Positions 22,190-32,885 are shown, numbered from the stretch's first letter. The stretch is 64,000 nt of DNA from Acanthosepion pharaonis (GCA_903632075.3 CAHIKZ030001784.1:20001-84000), one strand, 5' to 3'. Notes: generated from the sequence alone by a model not told the origin. Made by a program: numbers and translations.

Positions 22190-22600
22190 ACGAAAACAGT
22201 CTACCCCCGTAGATTAAATAAAGGGTTTAGTTCAGAATTCCCAGTAGGTTACTGTTATGGTAATTTACCCACGCACGCATGGACTCTCCCAGCTATAAGT
22301 AGGAGCAGGTACTGCCTTTTGGAGAGGGAACTTTCCAGCAGTCAGCTCTGACAGTCTTGCTGTAACACTCGCGCTTGTATATGTTTGTATTACTGTTTCT
22401 GTTACTATATTTAACTCAATTCCTCTCGTTGTGTCTTTATTTCTGGCCCTAGCAAGGATATAACACTTACCCAGATCGATATACACCTGAGGATGGATGG
22501 GGGTACAACGGCCGAAACGCTGTGTTAACAAAAACAAACATGAGGATAATCCGAATATAAATAGTGTAAATAATAACTCGTCATACCAGAAATTCAGACA
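22190..22600 (+). mobile_element. Ceph-type SINE interrupted by a putative solo LTR
   Basis: Left part 22190-22252 carries CCCCGTAGATTAAATAAAGG and GTTTAGTTCAGAATTCCC. The right part from 22466 resumes with ATACACCTGAGGATGG, then GTACAACGGCCGAAACGCTG, GAGGATAATCCGAATATAAA and a TAATAACTCGTCATACC tail. The interrupting 213 bp is described separately. The subfamily differs from the main consensus around the insertion point. Confidence 0.65.
22253..22465. mobile_element. Putative solo LTR inside a SINE
   Basis: Begins TGTTATGG and ends GATATAACA, giving TG...CA ends with short inverted repeats (TGTTAT/ATAACA). It is flanked by GTTAC (22248-22252) and CTTAC (22466-22470), a 5-bp target duplication with one mismatch. 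A TATAAG box sits at about 22294. Length suits a small LTR. No internal retroviral-type region is present, as expected for a solo LTR. The family is not identified. Confidence 0.5.
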
Positions 22601-22779
22601 TTTTTTTTTTGTAGAAATGTTACTAAGATTTACACCATTATTTTTAGGCCCCGGACGTGTCTACTTCAAAAAAGCAGCATTCAAATTACATCTCACTTTT
22701 ATTTTTATCTGGGCTCGAAAAAATTCTAACAGGAAATACGTTAAGAGAAGCATTATTAAACTTAGCAATGTTTTTTTTT

Positions 22780-22960
22780 TTTTTCACTGTCTTTGCCAGT
22801 CTCCGTTCTACCATCCACTTACCCAGGCTCGTTAGGTAGGTGAATTGTTCATTCGTCTCTTACCTTCCATATGTTCTGTTAGTGTCAAATTCTCCAACGG
22901 GTATCTCGTCTACAGTCACTTTCTCACAGACGTGCTGTGGCTTCCCACTATCTTTTCTAC
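22780..22960 (-). pseudogene. LINE family L1 remnant, very diverged
   Basis: Aligned by eye to the 11.53-kb copy: CCATCCACTTACCCAGGCTC corresponds to CCATCCATTTACTCAACCTC, followed by equally spaced TTGTTCATTCGTCTCTTACC and GTCAAATTCTCCAAC blocks. No continuous peptide survives. Confidence 0.4.
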
Positions 22961-23289
22961 AAATATTTTGATGGCAACTGCTCTGACGTGCTACTTTCAC
23001 TGGTACCACAACTGCATGAATTTAAGCGTGCTACTAGGTTGGCATCTTCGTCCCACCCTTTCACTGTCGAAACGTTTAAGTGTATTTTATTTGTACACAG
23101 CAATATAAATGAATAATAATTAAAAATTTTTTTAGCTCAAGAATAAAATAGACTATTTTGGCAGACGATTTTCACATCGGGATTGAAAAGACAGACGACC
23201 ACTTTCATCGTCTGCCGAAATAGTTTATCCCCCACATGAGGCAAAAAGATTATTCACATATATATAATGTGTGTGTGTATGTGTGTGAT

Positions 23290-23616
23290 AATTCAAATGA
23301 ATCTTAATAATATAAAATATTAAAACTGATCCACAAAAAGAACTCAATGTATTTATAATAGAGCATATAAATTACATAGAATAGAAATCCAAATTTATCT
23401 CATTCGAATAGGTATTTCAACCAACAAAATCTATATTGGCATTGTCAACTTATATATAAGGCTCACACGCTAATATTCCATGGTTATAATTTATTACATT
23501 GAAATCGTAATCACGATCCAATTCATCAGACCTACAAATTCAATGGAATATTAGTGTTTGAGCCTTTTATATTATATTCTTACTCTGTCCTGGACATTGA
23601 GTTCTATCTGGATTTT

Positions 23617-23685
<69 letters not shown>

Positions 23686-23994
23686 AATATATAGAAAATA
23701 GGAAAGAACTCGTTAGGTAAATAATCCAAAGTTCTTTAGTATTTTTGTTATTATTTTAAAAAAAAAAACAGTGCTCGATACAAAAGTAGAGCATAAATAT
23801 AATTATTTATTTAAAAATATGATTCCATTTTTTTTTTTTTTTTTTTTATCAAAAAAATTTCGCTTGACGATTGAACAGAGCTTGGTACTTTAATTCAATT
23901 TAATTCAAATAATTATATTGAAGTTTTCGGCTCTTGTTTTGAAACATGAGAACTCTTATGTAGCGATGGAATCATATTTTTAAACATATATATA

Positions 23995-24043
<49 letters not shown>

Positions 24044-24220
24044 ATATCCAGGTAAAAATGAGAACAAATGGAGTATAATTCCATTGTACGTAACATAATT
24101 AAAAAAGAGGGCTCAATACAGATTAGGGGTAAATGTTATTTATTTTAGGATATTAAAATAAAAACCTGTTAAAAATCGCTACACGATTGTAATTGTGTAG
24201 CGATTTTTTAACGTTTTTTA

Positions 24221-24285
<65 letters not shown>
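23290..24285. repeat. Cluster of (TA)n tracts and foldback pieces
   Basis: TA tracts lie at 23621-23678, 24000-24038 and 24226-24284. An inverted repeat spans 23459-23562 (GGCTCACACGCTAATATTCC against GGAATATTAGTGTTTGAGCC). A 17-bp stem GTTAAAAATCGCTACAC (24168-24184) faces GTGTAGCGATTTTTTAAC (24195-24212). The 24058-24150 block repeats 5281-5390 (GTATAATTCCATTGTACGTA, then GGCTCAATACAGATTAG). These are dispersed non-coding families. Confidence 0.75.
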
Positions 24286-24287
<2 letters not shown>

Positions 24288-24289
24288 GA

Positions 24290-24900
24290 CGATTTTTTAG
24301 CATGAAATACTGTTGTCTCTGGGTGTTGTCCATAGTGTCTACTTTTATATATAAAATACATTGGATTAAACTGACGCCAAATACCGACTGCTGCTGCAAT
24401 CCTGCTGCTACTCTTAATCTCCATCGCGTATGAAAGTTCACCCCACTGCACATTTAGTGACTCATCAGAAATCCGCGCGCGTGTAACGTTAATTAGTGTC
24501 CAGCCTAGTGAGTCAGTCTACCAGCAGGCTTCACGGTATTTACGCGAAGATGTGTAATGTTGTCCTATAGCGACTGACAAATTCCAGAGATATGTCGAGT
24601 CTGTTTCAAATTTTACATGAAGCTTACAAAATTGGCTACCGAGATCCTTGAAATAATTTATAAGTCGAACACAGGATTTGAGTTTTGAGTCCGGTTGAAG
24701 ATGAGCGTTCAGGGCGAGCATTTGCCACTGAAATGCCAGAAAAAGATGAGGGGGGGGGAAGGAACCCTTACGTGGAGTCTCTCGCCACGCAATCTATTGG
24801 CTAAGGGACCTGCTCGGATATGCTTATTTGGGTACACTCCGATGCACTCATGATCTCATATATATGTGTGGTGTGGTTTCAATTCCGGCTTGAGATAATC
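24290..24900. other. Unassigned, with one foldback F1 remnant
   Basis: AGCATGAAATACTGTTGTCT at about 24298 matches the arm of foldback family F1. The following sequence (24360-24840) has moderate GC content but no recognised repeat or exon. Confidence 0.35.
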
Positions 24901-24907
24901 TGATGTC

Positions 24908-24955
24908 TAGCCACACTGATGAGCTGTGATCAGCGAAACGGTCTGCCAGTGGTTG
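24908..24955 (+). ncRNA. Hammerhead ribozyme motif (type I-like)
   Basis: Core CTGATGA (24916-24922) is followed by stem II GCTG (24923-24926), a TGAT tetraloop and CAGC (24931-24934), then GAAA (24935-24938). This is the exact invariant hammerhead order, with the expected G10.1-C11.1 pair. Next comes a minimal stem III (C24939, G24941, plus A-T) and a GTC cleavage triplet ending at C24943. Stem I can form from CCA/CA (24911-24915) with TG (24944-24945) and TGG (24950-24952), extended by G-T and A-T pairs, leaving a CCAG bulge. Very short stem III is known for hammerheads of Penelope-like and retrozyme-type elements in animals, which act as dimers. A (TA)n tract follows at 24960. Activity is inference. 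Confidence 0.7.
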
Positions 24956-24959
24956 AATA

Positions 24960-24980
24960 AATATATATATATATATATAA
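24960..24980. repeat. (TA)n microsatellite
   Basis: Short TA tract directly 3' of the hammerhead motif. Confidence 0.85.
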
Positions 24981-25098
24981 TGAAATTGATTAAGTCCGAC
25001 AATTACTTAATATATTTTCTGTTTATACGTTATTTTTATAGGTACAACTTAAGAAAATACTGTTTTTTTTTCTAATCAAACAGTATTAATTACATTTA

Positions 25099-25140
25099 CC
25101 GCCTTGAATGTTCAAGAAATTTCGTAGAAAATATGCGTTG
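25099..25140 (-). mobile_element. 3' fragment of the tRNA-Ser/Leu-like repeat
   Basis: ACCGCCTTGAATGTTCAAGA followed by TTCGTAGAAAATATGCG matches the downstream flank of the repeat at 5428-5470. The tRNA-like part is missing. Confidence 0.5.
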
Positions 25141-26580
25141 ATTAATTTATTAAATGTTGTCACGTTTTAACGTTTTGAGTCTAGAACATGCTTGAAATTT
25201 GTCTTCAATCTGGTACATTTAAATTAAATATCAATATGATATTTGATAATGAACTCAATCTGATGTGTTGTGCATATGCTAAATTTTCAGACTGGACTTT
25301 CGCTTTTATTTATCTTATCTATAGGTACTGAACTATAGGACACTTGTGCGCCTGATACAGAAGGGTGTTGTGTGAAGAAATTAATCTAGGATATCAATAT
25401 GTTTATTGTAACTTTAGCCTTGGGAGAAAAATATCTGTAAATCCTTATATACCAGGTAAATTAGTCCGATAAATTCGCAAAGGACGAAACGCATCACACA
25501 AAATATTTTCCCACTTTGTTATTAATTTTCCCAAGTTTTGTTTTCAGAATAATTATACTAAATTTCTGACAAATTTACTTCTATATCTTGATGTAAGTTT
25601 TTTTTTTTTTTTTTTTGGGGGGTGTTTAAAACAGATGCAACAGAGTCGACAGTTTTTTTTTTTCTCACAAAAAGTAACAATTGTATTTTTCTGCCGATAA
25701 GACGCATATAAATTTAAAAAAAAAATAAACATTTGAATACCGTGAAATATCAGCGTAAGTGATGTAATTTTGACTAGGTGCCTGCTTACTTCGAAATTAC
25801 CAGCTCTAGAGCATGCCTAATTTGCATCGAGTGAAGAGGTTCCGCACACACACACACCCTTGAAAACTATGAGTCTTCGGCTGGCAAATACGTTAAGCGT
25901 GCCAAGCTTGTATAACAAGATGTGCGGGGGAGATTTTATAATGTTTCATTTCTTTTTATTTACAAATTATATACAAAATCCACTATAAGTGAGAAATTAA
26001 ATCCGCTTATATGTAATTAGGTTTATCCAAATTGGGCTGTCCCGTTTCAACGCCTTTAGAGGGCTACAGAGAAATTAATTATTTACGGTAAACGCACGTG
26101 TCTCGGGTTCATCATAAAATTAGAATTAAGGGCGTTTCGACCCAATAAATATAGCGGCTGATAAGTTTGATGGGAAGGACAGTTACTCCCTTCTCCCCCC
26201 CCATTTCTATCGAAACGGTTATTGCAAAATCCGAAATAATTGGCGTCACATTCAGTGAAGTGAGGTGGGGCGGATAAAATGACAGCGAACTGTGCCAAAA
26301 ATACGCCGACTGTTCACAAGAATTATCATCAAAATGAGAGTATGTTTACACATATAGATATGAATGAATAAATTCACAAGTCAAGAGTCAATCGTTATCT
26401 AGCCTTCTTATCATCATAATCCTAATTACTCACCACCGCCTCTTTCGCAGTCAACCTCTGCCATGGGTGGCACTCGAGCTTTGCATTAAGGGAACTTTAG
26501 TATAAAAATAACAGTTGAGGACGGTATTACCTAAACTTGGTCTGGAATAAGGCTACAGGGATGGGGCATTCGATAAAGGT
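25141..26580. other. No recognisable feature
   Basis: Mixed intergenic sequence with poly-T near 25600 and a short (CA)n near 25846. No repeat block shared with the rest of the window and no coding motif found. Confidence 0.3.
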
Positions 26581-26582
26581 CG

Positions 26583-26870
26583 AACTCACTGTATTTGAAA
26601 TGTTTACATTATTTACATTATTCGGACTGTTATCCTCATCTTCATGGCCACATTCACAAGGTTTCTGCCGTTGTACGCTGCGGTCTTCAAGTAATTGGAA
26701 TTTCTAACCGAACCCTTTATTTTATCCTTCTAATTCCACGTGCTATGCCTCTTCCGGGTGTCTGTTACTTCCCTTTAACTGAACACTCTAAGGTTTTAGT
26801 TCACCGCTACTCTTTGGGTCTAGTAACTGGATCTAACCAACGTTTTTATCCACTGGGCCATGTGGAACGT
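26583..26870 (-). mobile_element. Ceph-type SINE, near full length
   Basis: Minus strand from the head: TGGCCCAGTGGATAAAAACG (box A, 26841-26860), a decayed box B region, body GGAAGAGGCATAGCACGTGG, AATAAAGGGTTCGGTTAGAA, then GTACAACGGCAGAAACCTTG and tail GAGGATAACAGTCCGAATAA. Several core positions differ from the best copies (CTTGAAGACC in place of CTGAAGAAGGCC), so the hammerhead-like core is broken here. Confidence 0.8.
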
Positions 26871-27240
26871 TGGGAATATGGCAATGAATATGAGGATAAC
26901 AGTCCGAATAATGTAAATAATCATAATACCTCATCTCAGAGATATAGACAGCCATTATATCACTAGAAGCTTGTCACTGGATCTAACCAACGTCTTTATC
27001 CACTGGGCCACGTGTCCTTGTGAATATGGCAATGAAGATGAGGACAGTCCGAATAATGTAAATAATCATAATACCTCATCTCAGAGATATAGACAGCCAT
27101 TATATCACTAGAAGCTTGTCACTGGATCTAACCAACGTCTTTATCCACTGGGCCATGTGTCCTTGTGAATATGCAAATATGAATAATGTAAATAAGATAA
27201 GTAATAACTCATCTCAGAGAATAATGTAATCTAAATGTGT
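26821..27240. repeat. Tandem array of a chimeric SINE-head/SINE-tail unit
   Basis: A 145-150 bp unit is repeated about three times (starts near 26821, 26971 and 27116). Each unit fuses the inverted SINE head (ACTGGATCTAACCAACGTCT, then TTATCCACTGGGCCA) to a forward SINE tail (GAATATGGCAATGAAGATGA, then ACAGTCCGAATAATG) and ends CCATTATATCACTAGAAGCT. Units 2 and 3 are nearly identical. Decayed pieces continue to about 27400. One isolated unit lies at 34790-34915. Confidence 0.8.
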
Positions 27241-27744
27241 CCTTGTGAATATGACAAAGATGTAACTTGTCTCTCTCAGAGATATAGAAAGCCTAACCAA
27301 CGTCACTGATCTAACCAACGTTTCATCTCAAAGATATAGACAAATATTGAAATGTTTTAATTTTTCAATACTTCATCTCAAAGGATAAATATTGAAATGT
27401 TTTGTTTTCAATTGAAAGGGCTAATGAAAGAGACTGAAAAAGACTTTGTATGATCCGTAAAACCAATCCTCAATAGGAAACAAGGGATAAACATCTACTC
27501 CTGTTAAAAAGACTAGGAAGGATTCTTAATTTAGCCTGCTACCAGACTCTAACTGTTGGAAACCCTAAAGTTGATTTAACTCACTACATCAGTAAAGATG
27601 TGAGTGAGAGTTTTGCTAACCACTGCCCGTGTTTTTGATTTATTTTATTTTAATTCCATACCCTATTATGACATAAACAGTCATGGAAAATAGAGATTTC
27701 CATTCATTGTCAAAAAGAAAAAAATGTTTAGAGAAAATAATGTT

Positions 27745-27860
27745 TTCCTTCAGTGAGTACGCGATCATGGCTCTCCATAGATTCCTTTTCTTTTATCAAC
27801 TTTAAATTTTCATGGTTTCTTGGGAGAGACTGGAGTGTTTTCACGTTGCCACCTCTACGG
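27745..27860 (-). pseudogene. LINE family L1 extreme C-terminus
   Basis: The minus frame reads KRNLWRAMIAYSLKE, matching the RAMIAYVLK signature of the 48.96-kb copy. Upstream coding sequence is missing. Confidence 0.55.
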
Positions 27861-27944
27861 CTTGGAATTCAGTTTTCCCTCTCTTAGAAAGGTTGCTACA
27901 GAAAACTACTAAGTTCAGTCTACACTTTTATTTAACCTATAGCT

Positions 27945-28080
27945 AGGGGATAAGATGGATTCACGCTATTCCCAATGGCACTAGTACGAAGGTTAACGTC
28001 TACAGGCTGAATTTGAACTCGTTTCGTAAATTCCACGTTTCCCGCCAATAATCGCCTCCCTATCCGAACAAACCTTGCCA
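27945..28080 (-). mobile_element. tRNA-derived SINE family C
   Basis: Minus strand: GGCGATTATTGGCGGGAAAC as the box A region and ACGAGTTCAAATTCAG as box B, then ACGTTAACCTTCGTACTAG. The arrangement is shared with 49632-49790. The family is named only for this window. Confidence 0.5.
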
Positions 28081-28111
28081 TATGGTAAGCTACACATACC
28101 TTCTCAGAATT

Positions 28112-28396
28112 GCTTATGGTCAAATCACGCTGAAAACACCGGTTCTCGTTCGATCACCGAAGTTAAGTATCGTAGAGCCAGGTCAGTACTTAGATGCGGG
28201 ACCGCTTGGGAACACCTGGTACTGTAAGCAGACCCCTACTACCGGGGTGAACTTTCAACTTTTTGGGGCACCCCGGCGTAGTGTAATGCTTAGCAAGCTT
28301 GTCTCGCTAGATCAGTTACGTCTGAAAAGTGAGTTCGATCTTCATGGGTGTCCCATACTTTCGGCCTTGTGCCACATCTAAGCTACGCTTGGAAAA
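28112..28396 (+). mobile_element. 5S rRNA pseudogene fused to tRNA-derived SINE A
   Basis: 28112-28229 is a full-length 5S-like sequence (118 nt): GCTTATGGTCAAATCACGCT, then ATCACCGAAGTTAAGTATCG, GTCAGTACTTAGATGCGGGA and CCTGGTACTGTAAGC. After a 43-bp spacer, 28273-28396 is a SINE A copy in the same orientation: box A GCGTAGTGTAATGCTTAGC, box B GAGTTCGATCTTC, then TTCGGCCTTGTGCCACATCT. The 5S part is diverged in its internal control region, so it is unlikely to be a ribosomal gene. It may be a composite element or two adjacent insertions. Confidence 0.7.
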
Positions 28397-28399
28397 TAA

Positions 28400-28960
28400 C
28401 CATACCTACTCAGAATTTCTTACTTTGGTAGAAGACCATATGTGGGAAGGAATCAGCTGAGGATTGAACTCACTGCATAAACAAATTGATTTATGAGAAC
28501 ATCGGCACTACGGCATGTACCATCAAATATTTTCCTAGTTTATTAACTTTATTTAGAGTTGGACTAATATCGTCGTTTTTGTTATTATTGTAACGTTATT
28601 TTTCTTTCATGAATTGAATCTTGCAGTTTCCTGCAAATGTTTCCGACATGCTTGTAGATATAATTCAAAATTTAAGTCGTGATAAAACAATATATTATAA
28701 AATAGGTTAATTTAGATATTTTTCTAGATTGTAATGCTTAATTATTATTATTATTAAACAAGGACTAAAAGATCTCTGAACAAAAACTCCAGACACTCTC
28801 GAGGGCAGTTTACAATAGTAATTAAAAAAAATAAATTAAATTTTTAAAATGTTACATTATAATTATAAAAGAATTATATTGTGTGGCTTAAATCAAGAAT
28901 CACAATTTTAACATCTGTCTATATTTCTGAAATTAGGTTTTGAAACAATTTACTTCATTT
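28400..28960. other. No recognisable feature
   Basis: AT-rich sequence with an (ATT)n patch at 28741-28755. Nothing recognised. Confidence 0.3.
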
Positions 28961-28961
28961 A

Positions 28962-29095
28962 CATCATTCGGACTGTTTTCCTTGCCTTTATTTTCATATT
29001 CACGACGTTTCAGCCGTTGTACGTTCCGGCCTTCTTCAGGATGCAGGTTGGAATTTTGAACCGAACCCTTAATTTAATCCACAGGGATAGATTGT
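28962..29095 (-). mobile_element. Ceph-type SINE, 3' half
   Basis: Minus strand: ATTAAATTAAGGGTTCGGTT, CCTGAAGAAGGCCGGAACGT, ACAACGGCTGAAACGTCGTG and the tail GGAAAACAGTCCGAATGATG. This copy has a GTC where most have GTT at the position equivalent to the hammerhead cleavage site. It lies next to a Penelope-like fragment in the opposite orientation. Confidence 0.75.
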
Positions 29096-29106
29096 ACCAT
29101 ATTATA

Positions 29107-29560
29107 TTATGCTTGGCCTACCCTATGTGAAGGGATTATCAGAAATGATGCGAAAGATTTATGGTCCCTATAACATCAGAACAAAATTCAGGAGTGGTTC
29201 CTCTGAGTAAGACCCCCCCCCGGCCACCAGAGGAGAACATGATTAAGGACTGTGTGTACGCCATCCCGTGCAGCTGCGGAAAAGAAATATAAAGGAGAAA
29301 CAGGCCGCTAACTTAAGATAAGACTGCAGTACACCGCAAAAACGTAGGAGGATAGAAAATCAGGCATAGCTGAACATATATGGTGGGATGGAGTTGAAAT
29401 AATAGACAGAAAATCACTGGAAAATACGAAGACTTACCGAATCAACGCATATGCTAGATCACAAAAGTCTCCGAAGCTGGTCAAGCATACATGAATACAA
29501 TATGGGAACCAGTATTACGTAATGCTAGAGAAATAACAAAAAATTGTAATATAAGCGCTG
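29107..29560 (+). pseudogene. Penelope-like element, linker and GIY-YIG 3' fragment
   Basis: The plus frame reads LGLPYVKGLSEMMRKIYGPY, then NIRTKFRSGSS. Another frame carries the cysteine-containing IPCSCG-type linker, and later frames show WKIRRLTESTHML and SIHEYNMG. This order (LPYVKG...KI..PY.I, CxC linker, KGET-like start of GIY-YIG, and a W-IRRL-ES motif) is that of the C-terminal endonuclease half of Penelope-like retroelements. A poly-C run at 29211-29221 and stop codons show decay. No RT domain is present here. Confidence 0.7.
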
Positions 29561-29611
29561 GCAAAATTGATAACTGAGACATTAAGTTTTAAAAATGCCA
29601 AAAATTCACTT

Positions 29612-29735
29612 ATGATACACGGTCCGGTGGATAAAGGCGTTGGTTTGAAGTAATCCAAAAAGTGACTTGACCCAAAGAGTTGTGAGTTCAGTTACTTGGA
29701 AAGTTTAGTTTCTAAAGGGAATTGACTGAGATATT
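29612..29735 (+). mobile_element. Ceph-type SINE head, 3'-truncated
   Basis: Box A CGGTCCGGTGGATAAAGGCG and box B GTGAGTTCAGTTACTTGG are present with tRNA-like spacing, followed by the body GGGAATTGACTGAGA. The conserved central domain is absent. Confidence 0.65.
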
Positions 29736-29739
29736 TCTA

Positions 29740-31040
29740 TAATATATAATGTACATCACGGATGATATCCTCAAAATGCATGTATACTTGCAATAATGAA
29801 AATAAAGAATCTCAACCCCAATTATTTAAAAAAAGGATCATTAAAAAAAAATCCGTAATTTATCCAACTTAATGAAACTTTCAGTATTTATTTATTTAAT
29901 ATTATGTTGAAGAGGTGATTTTAGAAAAACTTTGAAAATATTTTTGGGGTAGACCCTTTCTTCCTCCATTATCCCTATATTGTGAGCGATTTTACCTGTG
30001 TGTGTGGGGTGGGGAAGAAAAATCCTTAAGATTTTATTCCATCGTAAAAATTAATCGTCAACAATTTTATTTTTTCATGTTTATTTCTAAGGCTAAATTG
30101 CTAAGGCACGGCGACAAAACTTTACCCCGTTCAAGGCCTACGCGGCAGTGGGATATGTGGGGAAAACCTGCACTAAAATATTTCAGCAATGGCCCAAAAT
30201 AAGTAAGCACTGGAAAAGTTTCCGACACAAAACACTTCTTAAACTTGATCCAACAGAATTAAAAAAAAATACCTTTTTGGCCCGTTCGAGAACTTTCCAT
30301 TCATTGTTATAAAAAAAAAAAAATCGATAAATTCCAAGAATTTTGTCTATTATAAGCGGGCTATGTTTCAAGGTTTTTTTGATCACTTTAATTTTGCCAA
30401 CGTTACCGTCATTATAAATAAACAAAATTCTGTGCGTGCGTGTACACGCAGATATAGTACACTACAGATGAGTGTGTATATGGGTGTGAGTCTGCTTCTT
30501 AATATCTATATAAACAATATGATGTGAAGTGAGGCGGAAATTACTTTAAAACTCCTTAATAAATTTGTTTTAGTATCTGTCTTGTTATTTTAGCCTACTA
30601 CTTTGTACTCATCAAGGTAGAGATGCCAAAACACGTCTGGCTTCAAATTATTTGTTGAAGAAAGGGTGCAAGAAAAAAAAATAAAAAAAAAATAGACAAA
30701 AAACAGATCCCAACGAGGAAACGGAATTTCAAATTTTTAAGCACAAGAACCTATAAACTGCCTGATAGATGTTCGTTACTAACAATGTCTTATTACCGCG
30801 TGTAACAGCAAAATTGTCCAATTGTTAGATTAGGCTCTGAATCGTTGTATCTTAGAAATAATTAAAGATAATTTACTGGAATCCTCCGAGATTTTTATAA
30901 GACTATTAGCCTCTGCTTTGACCAATAAGAATGCATTATTACTCTCCAAGATTAAAAGAAGAATCGTGATGAAATCGATCATAAACGAAAATGACATATT
31001 CATTATTCATTAATCATAACTCAGAATTGGAAGCTCATGA
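29740..31040. other. No recognisable feature
   Basis: Unique-looking AT-rich sequence. The small frames around 30000-30425 have no recognisable motif. Confidence 0.3.
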
Positions 31041-31045
31041 AAGAT

Positions 31046-31048
<3 letters not shown>

Positions 31049-31095
<47 letters not shown>

Positions 31096-31640
31096 CAGGA
31101 TCATTTTGCAACTTATTCAAGATGATCTTCACCCTCTCTAACCTAACTTTCTGTCCTGGAGTAAAAAGTTGCCTGAGACGTTTCACGTACCATGTCATTT
31201 TCAAGTCTTTTTTTTTTCATTCCTCTTTGGACTGTCATAGCTGAAACTCTTCTCTCACGGGCCAAACGTCTTATCAATTGAGTTGGATCTTTTCTAATTG
31301 ATCTCTTTAGCTCTAAGTTGAAGTGATGATCCCTCTTCCTGTTGGCCCCTCCTGATTCAGTTTTCCTCTCTACTGTTCCCTGTTTTTTTTTTTATTCACC
31401 GTTCTCTTGATGGTTCTTGAATGGACTTTGAAGATGGAAACCATAGTATGAATGTTAGTACCATTACTGAAGGTCTGAATGATCTTTTTTCCTTTCACCA
31501 TTGCTCAGTTGGGAAGACAGTGGAGCTTGCACAAAACGTTTTTAACCTGTTCTCTTTCCAGCTGAATAACTTAAAGGGGTTTTTTTCTGTGATTCTTACG
31601 ACAAATGGTATCAAGATAGCTAAATGCCTGAAAACCTGGT
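31049..31640 (-). pseudogene. Mariner-like transposase N-terminal remnant, cut by (TA)n
   Basis: On the minus strand, about 31330-31220 encodes KDPTQLIRRLARERRVSAMT, a helix-turn-helix of the kind that starts mariner transposases. It is followed by KMTWYVKRLRQLFTPGQKVR and LERVKIILNKLQNDPG. The next expected segment (FSDEK with the first catalytic D) is missing: a 45-bp (TA)n tract (31049-31093) occupies its place. Catalytic residues are therefore absent and the protein cannot transpose. Inverted repeats were not located. Confidence 0.7.
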
Positions 31641-31644
31641 AAAA

Positions 31645-32460
31645 AGAAAATTAGTTTCGTGTTTACTGAACATTTTGTGGGATGGATACTTATGTTGTTA
31701 CACCAGGTATATAGGCGAAAATCAGTCACATTCAGCCCTTATTATCACTGTTTAATGAGTTTAGTTAAATTCGACACCGATTCACGGCTTTAATAAACCC
31801 GGTACGTTTGAATAAGTTATGCTGGTAAAAGTATTAGAGGCTTTCATACATTCGGATGTGTCTGTGGTGTAACAGTTACTGGTGTGAAAAAATTGGAAAA
31901 GACGTGTTCAGTTTAAAAAATCAAAGTCTAATATCGAAAAAAGTATTATTTGATACCGTGGCCGTTTACTTTTTTAACATAATCTCCTTCATTGACAATG
32001 CACTTAATTCGACGCTAAATATTTCTGACATAAATCGAACTTGACAGTCTCGAGCAAATGTTTTGGGGAAAATTGTTAAGGACAAAATTGGACAATAAGG
32101 GCATTAGAAATTGTAGTGTTGTGCAAGTGTTTTAGGTCCGTACAAGTAGATTAAAATGATATAGATTGTAGATAGAATCCATCCTCCATTTCTATATATC
32201 ATGAGAATCATGAATATTTCTCCAGCTATGGGTTAAATAGCAATACAGACTGCACTCTCTTGGCAAACATTGTAAAAAAATAAAAAAATAAGGTAAATTT
32301 AAACCCCATGTATAATAATAAAAGTATGGCCTCTGTCAGATTATCTTGTCCTAGACACACCCACTTACGCCACATCCGCAGTAAATGTGGTGCACCTCTG
32401 ATCCTAACTGCTTACAAGACGCGTGATTGTAAAAAAAAAAAAGGACTTCATACACTGACT
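31645..32460. other. No recognisable feature
   Basis: Mixed sequence. One short stretch near 31856-32044 is open but has no motif. No shared repeats noticed. Confidence 0.3.
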
Positions 32461-32462
32461 GA

Positions 32463-32757
32463 TATTGAAAGATAAAAAATAAAATCGCTAAACAGTTCGA
32501 AAACATTTCCGAGTCTGTTCAAGATTTTTTCACGCTAAAACTTTTCAAGGCTTTTTCCATTCAACTCGTCCCATTATGAAATAGCTTATCACTGGCATGT
32601 CACAAAGCATTTCCACTCCTTTTTTAATACGAAACTTCACCTAATACAAGATCAAAAGCCACTCCTGCTAGAGAATTACTAAATTGGGTGGGGAGGTGAT
32701 ATGAACGTAAAGAGGTAGCATATCTGTTTATATGTCTGAGATGAGGTATTGTTATTA
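32463..32757 (-). repeat. Unnamed repeat R-B, copy 1
   Basis: Reverse complement of 36165-36405: shared blocks include AATAAAATCGCTAAACAGTT, AAGCCACTCCTGCTAGAGAA and GAGGTGATATGAACGTAAAG. One end merges with the 3' tail of a SINE (GAGATGAGGTATTGTTATTA). Not coding. Confidence 0.65.
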
Positions 32758-32794
32758 TTTATACTTTTTTTATCGTTCGTTCTGTTGGTATCTT

Positions 32795-32885
32795 TATTGC
32801 CATATTCACGATGTTTCGGCCGTTATACGCTCCGACCTTCTTCAGGTAATATAAATTTGAAATTCCAACGTACATCACCTGAAGA
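32795..32885 (-). mobile_element. Ceph-type SINE 3' domain, inverted partner 1
   Basis: Minus strand: ACCTGAAGAAGGTCGGAGCG, TATAACGGCCGAAACATCGT and GAATATGGCAATAAAGATAC. It is arranged tail to tail with the next copy across about 35 bp. Confidence 0.75.

Noticed and set aside
28112..28229. Functional 5S rRNA gene
   Set aside because: Diverged in the internal control region and linked to a SINE head; no tandem cluster of identical units.
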